A stretch of 21,300 nt of DNA, from contig BFEA01001339.1 of assembly GCA_003427395.1 (NCBI GenBank), forward strand, positions 2,222-23,521, in the 5' to 3' direction. This document shows positions 6,918 to 18,367 of this stretch, piece by piece. The notes under the pieces are model-generated. The model saw only the letters and a list, made by a program, of their open reading frames with translations, was not told where the DNA came from and ran no database searches. Position 1 is the stretch's first letter. Each line of letters starts with the position of its first letter. The translations under genes were made by a program, and so were the position numbers. Source of the DNA: Chara braunii. Lineage: Eukaryota; Streptophyta; Charophyceae; Charales; Characeae.

Positions 6918-7926
6918 TCAGCCTTCATCCATATCTAGTGAAGACTTTCCTGTCCCCGTCGATGAAGAATTCTGGAAAACTTTCATGTCGACAATCAGTC
7001 TCAGCTCATCTAGCGAACTGCTAATCCATTCCCATGACACGGCCGGGTCATTTCCGCGCTTGCGCAATGATGGAAGGGCCTGTTCAAGAAGGTTGAGTCC
7101 TGAACGAACCAGTGTGAATCCTTCACGGACTTTCTCCTCAGCTGCTGCACCGGACAGATCTCGACCATCAACGGCTGTGATGCCGCTTCTTTCCTGAAAG
7201 GCAGGATCAGGAATACCAAGTTGCATGCTTAACGCTGTTGACTGCGATCTTGGCAAAGCACACAGCACGTCTGTCTCCCGCCTCATCAAGTCAAAATCTT
7301 CCTCGTCATTTCTCACAATGATGCCCGATTCCCGGTCTTCGATGACTTGCCCAAGGGCTTTCATGAATGCCACCTGCGTGGGTGGGAAATCCTTTGGCCC
7401 GCTTGGTTTGGTATGCGATACATCCATGCCAACATCAGCAATCAGCATCCTCCCAGCGGCAGCATCTGGCGGCACAAACTTCCACAGGTCATCCATTGAG
7501 AGATTGCTACCGAACTTCTCAAACGATACCAGACCGCTAAAAACAAGCGCACTGTGTGTCTCGCGCAACGCAACATGGAAGAGACGATGAACGACCCCCC
7601 ACATTTCAGTATCAAATGTGTCACATCCTGTCGATAGCACAGCCAGGAACTCTGCTAACACCGCATGAAATGCCATCTCTGCAGCCTTAGGCCCATGCTT
7701 CACTGGTCCAAGCCGATGAGCTGCTGCTAGAAGACAATGGAGGACAGACAGGGCCCGATCTTGAGTCAAACTCGACCACGACAGTTTCAAAACCTGCAAG
7801 GCTGGAGGTAACAGAAGAGAAAGGACCGTTCGTGGGCGCAGATCATCTCTTGCTGCTGCCTTCAGAACTTCAATTGCAATCTCACAGGCAATCTCCCGCT
7901 CAGCAGCAAGGTCCTCTGTCCTATTC
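6918..7926 (-). CDS. Exon 8 (3' terminal exon)
   Basis: 1009 nt entering with 1 nt after a strong acceptor (tgtctttcag), reading NRTEDLAAEREIACEIAIEV and ending SSLDMDEG with TGA at 6918-6920. The G left over from exon 7 completes a Gly codon. Most of the first 200 residues are predicted helical. An acidic DEEDFD loop lies mid-exon and the C-terminal tail is Ser/Thr-rich. No AATAAA was noticed just downstream. Confidence 0.88.
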
Positions 7927-10900
7927 CTGAAAGACAGATGACAGAGGCACGATGAACACCGATTTGTCCTTCAAAAAGAGGGAACTGTCTACAAGGGTTT
8001 TCTGATCCGCTTCCACAACAAAATGAAATCCTTGCTGTCAATCTTTTGCTTACCGGCAATGAGCAACCAGACTGGTGCCCCCCAGAACAGATACGGCCGT
8101 GTGCTTTGCAAGTTCAACCACCACTACCTCCGATCCTCTTTTTGCCGATCCTGAATTTCAGTGCCGGCCAATGGGGTGCTGAAGCGCCAGCGCAGCGTTT
8201 TAGTTTTCTTTTGGCTGGTGCCACCAGCCTTTGTGGTCCAGTAGGCCCCAGCCTCTGCTGGCCTCCGAAGAATGCCGAGTAGGCTACTTTTGAGGGTTAG
8301 CATCACAGCCTGAAAGGTAGTGGTGGTTTAAGAAAAACAATAATAAAAAGGAAGAAGAAAAAGAAGAAAAAGAAGAAGAGGAAGAGGAGGAGGAGAAAGA
8401 AGAAGAAGAAGAAGAAGAAGATGCATATCAGTGGCAGAGGAGGACATGGACAAGTCTGAGAGAGTTTCCAAAAGAAGAAAACATATATCAGTTGCAGGCG
8501 AGGGCCTGGATGTCTGAGAGAGAGTTTTCAGAAGGGTTACCAAATCCTGACTTCACAGACATGCCAGTGGATATATCATATATCATAGTGATGTGAAGAA
8601 GGCAAGAATGTGTGTTGTTGAACCAGAGATCCGGAGCTGCTAGAACATGATGTGCAGATCATGATGTTCGCATACAAGTAAACATGTTAACACGGATTTA
8701 TTATTTTGTGTCTAATTACACGCCAAGTTCCAGACTTCACCAGTCGGATGCTCAGCAGACAAATCTATCCATTTCTCACATGAACTGAAAACATGTTATT
8801 TCGGCGATAGAGAGACTGTTGCCACGTCCTGCGGGACATCCGTTAAAATTGGAACAATCCAGAGGAGATTAGCATGGATGGACTTTGTGCGAGGATGGCA
8901 TTATAATAAAAGTAACTAAAAAAAAAAAAAAAAAAGGNCCAGTTTTTTGGCAATTTTCTTTTTTTACTGTTGTCATGTTCATTTCTTCTGCGTTATCACG
9001 AGTGGCTACAGGACCACAATGGCTGGCTGCATTTGGCTGTTTCATTCACATTATCACTCCTCCTCCATTGCAGCATCGGTCACCAAGCTCCCTTACTATA
9101 ACAGCTATGCGCACAAGTGATTTGGTTGGAAAAAAAAAAAAAACAAAAAAAAAAAACAGCTATGCGCACCCTTGAACAGGCTCTCCAACACTTAAGGGAA
9201 GGGAATACTCACACTAGCACTTTCCAAAACATATCCGTGACTGTAATCACTGCCAGACCCGGATGAATCTGACCGCAATTACTAGAAAAATCCCTAGTGT
9301 GAGCACCCTAAAAGTAGCAAATCAACAGAACACAGTAGAGCTGGGCACATATGTCACAACAGATAGCCGTTACAGTATGAAGCTTCAACCACACAGCAGG
9401 ATTCTCTGCATCCTTTGCCAGCGGTGCACTTCTTTTCTTTTTTGGCTTTGATTGGTGCAGCCAGCCATTGTGATCCTGTAGCCCCAATTTTGGCAGGCGT
9501 TGAGCTTCTTTTTCCGCAAGGGTGGGGCGGTGTACTGACGGTCTAAAAGAGCCCATTTGCCTACATCAGAAGGGGATTTGACACAGTTATTTCTTGGCCA
9601 CATGCGTGACATTATTTGGGCAAGCTTCCCTAAGTTTGTGTGATTGAGCGAAAAAGCGCCCACACATGCATCCATTGTTGAAGCGTCCATACAGTCACTT
9701 ATTGAAGAACTCAAAAAAGCATTTCTGACATTTTTGTACATTGTTACAGATCCTCAGTGGAGGCACATCCATTTTCAATCCTACGCCATTTTCCGTGTTC
9801 GCGTTGCCACATTATATGATACGTGTGTGAAGTTGTGAACCATCATGTTTGTTAAACACGTGTAACAGATATGCCAGATTTGTAATATCTTCTTGGCAGC
9901 TTGAGACACCAAAGATCGGCTAAGAATAAGTTGGCAGGACAGGCATGTGAGTGAGAGCGAAGGCCAGGTAATGCAAATCAAACTTACCCAATCAAAAGAA
10001 AACTCATGCAGCAGAGAGTCGAGTGGAGCGTAGCAATGTCCATGATGCCCGCAGTCATTGCCGAGGCTATCGACCTCGCAATCTGCAAGGACAAGGTGCC
10101 ATATTTCTTCAAGACAATGGAGGCAAAACTCTCTCCGCTGGAGTTCCGAAATTCATTCACATTAAGGCCCCAGCTTAGCAAGACAGCAAGAGAAGCTATG
10201 AATTCCGGTTTCGCCAATAATGACGGATCGACGACCAACAGAAGATCGTCGAGAATGGAGTTTGTAACACTCTCTGAAACAGACTGAAGCAGTGCCACAA
10301 TCAACCTTGCAATCGTATGCACACTGTCCATAGCGTTGAATCCAACTGTATGAAAGTCGAGACCAAGGATGCACTCCCTGAGGAGGGAAATAAGCAACTG
10401 AATCTGCGCCCGAGAGCCGTCGTCCGAGCTGTGTTGCAGAATGAAACACCATACACGAAGCACAAGGTCAGCGCACAGAGGATTGGGATGCATCGCATTT
10501 GCAAACAGAAAGCACTCCAGCTGCGCAGGGAGTTCGCCGAAACTGCTGCCCCCAGATTCCATGGTGGACGCACTGTCAGCATCTTCTGAAGACCCAATCA
10601 CAGCAGCCAAAACGGCCACAGCATTCACGAGACGTGAATACAGAGGGACTTCCGATGCAGATTTGACGGGCACTGGACCTGTAGAGCTCTTGGGTCCACG
10701 CCCCTGTTCCCCTTCCTGAGGAAGAGAACTTTTTGACATAGTAAGGTTGAAAACCATGGTCCTCTGCACACATTCGAGTACCCAGTCAAGCTTCCTGACC
10801 AGCTCCATGAGCACACCCATTTCAAACTCCGCGGCGCATTGCATCACAACAACCATTGTTGCCAGACGGCCAGAGAGAATGACCTCATTCGGTGGTCGTT

Positions 10901-13541
10901 GTCTGTTTTCTCCTTTTGACGAAAGTATGGCATCGTCAAACGAAGAGGGCAAAGACGACAGGGAATGTAAAGATGCTAGGGCGAGCGAGGGTTCATCGTC
11001 CTCGGAGTCACATAAGTATCGAATCAACGTGACCTTCGCGTCCGCAGCCACACCATTACAAGTAAGCATTGCACGGAGGAGTCCAAAGAGGATGGGGCCC
11101 ACGAGCTCTGTGAGAGCCAAAACCGCGGCGCTGGGAAGAAGACAGTGCCCAGCTGCCGGTTGAACCAAGATCACTGCTGAAACCTGGACGACATAAGAGA
11201 TTATCTCCTTCCCAGAGGTTCCACTCATTGCCTCACTTGGATATGTGCAGCAGATTCGCATAAGATTGAGCAGGAAAAACTTGATAGGAATACAGCGTTT
11301 CTTGCTCCTTTCCAGATCTTTCTCTGTAGGACCGCCACATGCCTGCTTCCGCTGCTGTTGCTGATCATCTGGATTGCCAGAATCGGCCTTTGCCTGTTGG
11401 TTCTCTGCAATCCAGGCACGGAGGGCAGTTTGAAACGCTTCCACCATGAGGGAGATCAGGGTGTTGATGATCTCCGGGATATCCACCACTTGTGCGATAA
11501 CAGCTCTCCCTTCCCTGTCCTGCAGGAGACTAACCAAGCCTTTCCACGTGAGGTTGGCGATGGCGAAATTCAGACTCTTTTGACGGGAGGACGCTGTTGC
11601 CATTTCAAAGAGCGCATAGCAGGTTGTTGCAACGACTCTGACGTCTGGAAGAGAGCAAGATGAAATCGCCTCAAGCTTCCCTCTGAGAGGAGCACCTGCA
11701 CCTCTTCCTCCCAAACCTTGCCCTCCCTCTTCTTGTCCATTACCCAGTCCGGAGCTGCCACCATCCATGGATCTTGCTGCATTATCTGGCGCGGAAACAT
11801 TGACACACGAACGAATTGCCTGCCGAACAGCTAATACCAGTTTCACAGCAGCGCCGACCAGTCCTTGTGCTAGCTTTGGAAAGTCTGCCGGATACGACAC
11901 CCTGCAAGCCTGGTTTCAGTGCCAGGATAAGACTTCAGCTCACTGAGCATGGAGTGCAGTGGACGCTCCCTGCCTACCCATCTCCAAGCAACCCCCAAAA
12001 TGGAGAACACATCAGTCCCTTGGTCCCCTTCTCCCATTTCCAGAGAGCATCTCCACACCCCATGCTCGCCTCTTTCCATACCACTGCCATCTTTGCACCC
12101 TATGCCCCCTACCTACTAACTGCCTGTTGCTGCCCAGCCCCCACCCACATGAGCGGGAGCATGCACTGGAACCCAGCGGCATCCATTCACATCCTGAGCA
12201 ACATGCTTTCCTTCGTCTCGGCAGAAATTACCACCATGCACGTCCACCACACGCCAATGATTTCCAGGCACGGACATTCTCTAACATGCCTAAGATTCCT
12301 GTGGCTTCTTTGTGGAACTGATTGCCAGGAGAGTAGCCTATTTAAGACTGAGGGTGGACCATTCTCCTGCTTTTCATATGCCAAAAAAAAAAAAAAAAAA
12401 AAAAACGGAATGGGACACAGAGCGAGATCGTGCCTATTCACCTATATTGACAATTTCGAGAATTGATAACCGCTCCATGCACAGGGGGAAGAGAAAGTAC
12501 TTTAGTGCCGGAGCATGCCTTTCACAAAAGAAAACAAGCCTGTATTAGCGTGACCACACACTAAGAAGAAGAAAACAATGGCATGCATGTTTGTGCTGTC
12601 TTTTTTCTTTCTGTATTTTTTTGGGGTCACAGAGTTGTGTAATGTTAGATATGCAGACAATGCTGTTCCGGTGATTTCACTGCGATGAAGACGACCACAG
12701 GTCGATATACACCGGAAAGTGGTCGTAGAAAAAAAACACGCCACCAGGAAGACAAAGAGAAAGATAGATGGATACAGAGAAGATTAGCATGGCCCCTGCA
12801 CAAGGATGACACACATAAATCGAGAAACGATCAAAAATTTTAACACTCTCCTTAAAAACATCAAACGGCCGACTCAGAACTGGTAAAAATAAAACAGAGA
12901 GAGAAAAATAGAGAACCTGAGGCATGTCACCGAAAGGTACACCCACGTAACTGTGAATAAACAGGCAAACAATGCTGTTCCGGTGTTCGGGTGACTTCAC
13001 TGAGATGAAGACGACCACAGGTCGATATACACCAGAAACTGGTCGTAGAAACAAACTCGCCACCAGGAAGATGAAGAGAAAGATAGATGGATACAGAGAA
13101 GATTAGCATGGCCCCTGTGCAAAGATGACACGCATAAATAAATCAAGAAATGATCAAAACTTTTAACACTCTCCCTAAACATCAAACGGACAACTCAGAA
13201 TTGGTGAAAAGAAAACAAAGAGAGAAAAATAGACAACCTGAGCCATATCACCGAATGGTACACACATGTAACTGTGAACAAACAGGTGATTAGTTTGGAA
13301 TCTTGGATCCTGATTAATCAGATGAATACAGTAATGAAAGGACTACCCTTTTAGACCACCAGTACATTTCCCAGCTATTTTGTTCCAATGCGCCGGGTAA
13401 CCGGCCGCAAAATTGTGGGTCGTACCTATTGGACGAAAAAGGCTGCCATTGCCACGCAAATTGTGAGCTGTTCGGGTTCAGTAGAAATTGACACACAGTA
13501 GAAATCTGCCTCAGATAAAAGAGCCTCCAACGGACTGGTGG

Positions 13542-13631
<90 letters not shown>

Positions 13632-13632
13632 N

Positions 13633-13688
<56 letters not shown>

Positions 13689-14396
13689 ACACGATCCCGT
13701 AAGTCTATGTATGGATCGTCCCAGAACAGGACGGAAATGTGCAAAAGCCAGGCAAGCCAGGCGACATACACTAGTCATGGGGAGGGCAGGTGACGGAGAG
13801 GACAAATGCAGAACAATTCCAATAAAATGATATGACATCGCTGACTCAGGACTCAAAAACATGAGGTCACATATCACAGCATGATTTGGAGAGCAGCATG
13901 ATTAAAGAAGCAGCTCACCTCTGAAGGGAAAAGGATGTTTCGCGCAAGCTTGAACGTAGCTGGTATGACAGGTTCTATGTATCCAACCACTTCACCCTTC
14001 CCATCACCATATAACTGAGTTGCACAGCATATGATGGCAGCAACAAAGTTGACAACTGATCGTTGGACCTGTCGACGCCCATAAAGAATATTTGTACAAG
14101 ATTGGGTAATCGTTAAGCAGACATCCATAAGACGATCCCTCCGTTGCACAGGCCTTGTCACACGAACTTTGTTCCCATACCCCCCTCCTCATCACCCCTC
14201 CTTCCCTTCTTTCTTCGTATGGATTGCTCACTTCCCAGAGCTACCCTTCGAGCACCAGCATCTTGGCTGTTTTGGTTGACAACTTCATCCATCTGTATTC
14301 ATCACACTTTACCAAACTACTATGAATTTATGGAATCACAATCCTTGCCCTCTTTTTCAATCGGGAAGAAAGCGAGATAGATAGAGAGACAGAGAG

Positions 14397-14462
<66 letters not shown>

Positions 14463-17400
14463 CCGAGGTCTGGAGCATCTGGAGACGACATTGTTATTTG
14501 GTTTTGCTCAGATTGGCCTCGGGCTTCTGTCAGATTACATCACTTTTCCAAACTGCATTCTCTTTCTTTTGTTTTCTCCAACGTACCACTTTTCAATCAT
14601 CCCAGAGTGTCTTCTGTTTATCATCCACTGCTATGTCCATCTTTCGCAGCACAGCCTTCGGCTGTACCCGGACTGCTTTCTTTCTCTTTTTTTGCCACCT
14701 GGCTTCAAACTTGGGTCTGCATTTCACCCGTCCATGGGCGTGCAAACTGAGCTAGACCCTTTGGTGTTGTGCCCCGATTTCTGTTTCCCCCACATGCTTA
14801 AATTATGTCCTTGTTCCCTTCAAGGATAACACTATATTCCCTACCGTCTTCACCTGAATAGAACGCCCGGTCATTATAGCTGTATTTGGTGCAACTTTCA
14901 GTCCCGATACGGCAATAATTACCGGGCATTCCATTCGGGTGAGGACGGTAGTCACCATACATTCCCTTATCCTTATACGTCAACTACCATCTTCACCCGA
15001 ATACACCGTATGGTCATTATAGCTGTATTCGGGGCAACTTTGAGTCTAGATACAGCAATAACGACTGTACGTTGTATTCAGGTGAAGACGGCAGGTCCCT
15101 TGTTTTGGATAGCCCGACTCGGCTGGGTCGAACTCCACATTTTTCTATATTCTGTTCTATCCTATACATAACCGGAAGCTCTTCTCATACGGAAAAGGTT
15201 TCTATATCCTGGTCTATCCTATACAGAAAACCTACTTATGCGTCGACTAGGACCCCTTGTTTTCTATATCCCGGTCAATCTTATACAGAAGAGTAGCCCT
15301 TCTCAAACTACTCCTCCTGCGCTTTCCAAACTTCCATAAGATTAACTTTTTCGCTTCCTAAATTTTGTCTTTTGTTGTTCCATACGGTTCAGAATCTCAA
15401 ATCAAACAGGGGTGTAATGAAACCTGCAGATTCTCAGTGGACTGTACATTAGGCTGAGGGCGAAGCCTGGGGCTTGCCTCGGTCTGGTCGCGTCGTAGGT
15501 TAGATTCGTGATTTTGTGTTTTCTGTGTTTTGTTGTCTGTGCGGTTGCTGTGTTTTTTTTAACGCATTGAGGTGCGATGACGTGCTGATTTCTGCTGCCG
15601 TGACTAACGGCGAGGTTGTACCCTGTTGTGTGTGCCTGTTGTGTTTTGCAGCGTGCATTGTTGTGTGTGTGCGTGCAGAGTTTTGGGTCACACTGAGGCC
15701 TATATGCTGTTCTAAAAATAGACCGGCTCCGGCCCTGCGAATGCAGGCCCAGTCTTCCCCGACGTCATAAAGGCCCTAAGGGCCTACAGTGGGTAGAGCC
15801 CGTAGCTGGGAAGGGCCTAGAGGCCCTAAGTCGAAACGGTACCGGTAGAGCAGTTTCGGTCCAGTAGGTCTAGGGTAGAGTCTAGAAATAGGACAGGCCG
15901 AGTAGGTTCAGGGCTTTTGGCTTTTCATTTTTCGCGTGCAGCGTTCGTGGCCAACCAAGTTTAACAGCGCTGAATGTCTACAGCAGCACCTGCGACATCA
16001 GCTGCGTGAAGCGGCCATAGGCGGCCTACCTGAGACAGCCATAGCTGGGGCTGGGCTCAGCGCATCTATCCCCAGGGGATATCTGCGTTTGGCAGGACTA
16101 TCGGAGGGTCTTCACTGAGTACATGTGGGTACTGCTGCTGCGGTAGCAGCTAGGCAGCCATAGCTGCCTTCTTCATCGTCAGAGTGACTCATCGGCACTG
16201 GAGACTACTTCGCTGTTCATGATCTACATCTGGGTGTATGGCGCTGGCCTCTGGGAGGCTGTTTGTATGCAGCGCTAGACTCTGAGAGTGTGGTAGTGAG
16301 TGGAGGGTGTAGTTCTGGAGTGGCGAGATACTGAGTTGAACTCTGTAACGATAATTGAGGTCAATTGTGTTGAGTTGGCTCATCATCTGGGTTACTTTCC
16401 AATTGTGATCTTTGCAGTGTCATCATGTGATTGGTTGTTGGGAGTTCATCAGAGAGAGAGAACACTGTGTGTATTCTCCCCATCTGTGCATGGTTGTCCT
16501 TCCACTGTTCATCTCTGATCTGTGTGCACGTGGACTCTGTCTCTTCCTCCCCCTGGTCTCATGCATGTATGGGCGTTTGTGAGTTCTTTTGTGTGTGAGT
16601 GGCAATCAAATTGTCAAACAGCCAAGTTCATAACAGGAGGACCTCGTCACAGACTTGGACTTACAGTGTACCTGCTCTACCACACCAGGAGGTTTTGTCT
16701 GTTTTCTTTTTCCCCCGTCTTTTTTCGTGCACCTGTAATTGAGAAGCAGGGGCAGAGCCCCAGCCCCTCCACTGCACAAAAAAGTAAAATAATGTCAACA
16801 GTAGTGGTAATTCAGGAGGTTTTTTTTTTTTTTTTTTTTTTTTTTAACCGATCAGAACAGATACTACACTTGATCTTAGCCAAAAGGCCGAGAAAGGTTT
16901 TATAATATTATATCTGAACTCGTTTTTCTTTTTGTACTAAGTTTTTTTTTTTTCCTACGACATCCAACTCCTATGGAGTAACGTCCCTGCCCACTTCTGG
17001 AAGACAGAGAGGATCTCGTTCGGTATGATGATCAGAAATGTGACACGTTCGGTACGATGATCAGAAAAGTGACACGTTGGTTTATATGGAAGGAAAGGTG
17101 CTGTAGAACTCTTGAAGGCCTCTCCTCTCCAAGAGATAGCGTTGGGCGGCTACAAGGTCGTCGATTCAGGCCGGGGTTTTATGCAAGTGGTCGAAAACGA
17201 AGCACTCTATGCTGGACGATTTGGACCTGCAGGCTGCAGCAGAAAATCAAAGCGGAATTTGCAAGGGTATGGCTGGTGGAAACAGACGAGAGAAGGTTAA
17301 CGGATGCCTGAATTTTCAAAAATTCTCATGCCATTTATAAGAATACCCAAAGGCCTTTTCAATGAAGCTTGACACCCATACATAGAGTGCACACCATACT

Positions 17401-18284
17401 AACTACTAGCAAAAAGAAAACGTGGAAAAAAAAAAAAAGCACAAAACTTCACGGCAAAGGTGCGCCTTCATGCAAAATCTATCAAAATTTGCCCAAACCC
17501 AAATTTCATAAATTTTCATGAATTTCAGAAATGTCAACAGAGAAATTTTGAATAGTCCAACAGACACCAAATTTGGCACACATAAAGCTCGACCTAAAAT
17601 GAAAACAGGCAAAGAAAACAGATCGAAAAAACCAAAAAAATGACCCCCAAACCCTAAATTCAGTTTTGGGTCCGTTGGGCAGGACCTGAAACTAGGGGGT
17701 GGCTCCAGTATACGGTGGAAAGACTGGCACAACAATTCAGAAACTGGGCTTAGAAGACAGAGGGCCCCAATCAGCAGATCGGCAGGACCCAATACAGGCC
17801 ACATAAACCCGACGGCATGACAGAGAGGAGGAGACCAGCAAAGCAGCAGTCCACAATCTACCAGATCAGAGTCCAATGGGACTTCCCCGACAAGTTCAGG
17901 GATTTTGGCTTCCACTCCTTTTAAAATTACAAAAAAAAAGCCTTTTTTGGTTTCACGTAAAATTTGGCAAGTTTGGTAAACAAACTTGCGAGGAAAGGTA
18001 GAGGGAATGCAAGCTGACAGTCAATCCTCCAGACATCTGGAGGAATCAACGCTGATCAGGGGTCCTTCGGCCAAATGGAAGGAAGCGCGAGTGTGTTCAT
18101 GTTGTATTTCTGACTTGCCGGTGGAATAGGAACCGGACTGATGATCCCCAAGAATGGATATTGAGCCAGGGCCATAAGGACCTGCTTTAATAAAAATAAT
18201 AAAAAATATAGGCGTTGAATTGTAATCAAATACAGAACACATCTCCAAAGGAAGATTCATCCTTCTTTTTTTCTGGTCCTTCCT

Positions 18285-18367
<83 letters not shown>

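Larger units (their letters stand above)
12653..13286 (+). repeat. Tandem ~312-bp units carrying a 5'-truncated U6
   Basis: Two units (about 12653-12965 and 12966-13286) align end to end. Both contain AATGCTGTTCCGGTG, GAAGACGACCACAGGTCGAT, a U6 3' portion, ACACTCTCC, AACATCAAACGG, and a shared tail ending AACAGG. They are diverged by scattered substitutions and small indels. The non-U6 part is unrecognised. It lies in intron 6, antisense to the gene. Confidence 0.9.

Noticed and set aside
11816-12466. 216-codon plus-strand open frame
   Set aside because: It overlaps exon 7 antisense, then intron 6, and ends in a poly-Lys run from a poly(A) tract.
13426-13877. Open frames on both strands through the GA array
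   Set aside because: They encode only Ser-Leu or Arg-Glu repeats from the microsatellite.
17406-17915. 169-codon minus-strand open frame
   Set aside because: Hydrophobic low-complexity translation ending in a poly-Phe run from an A tract; no motif; inside an intron of the better-supported gene.
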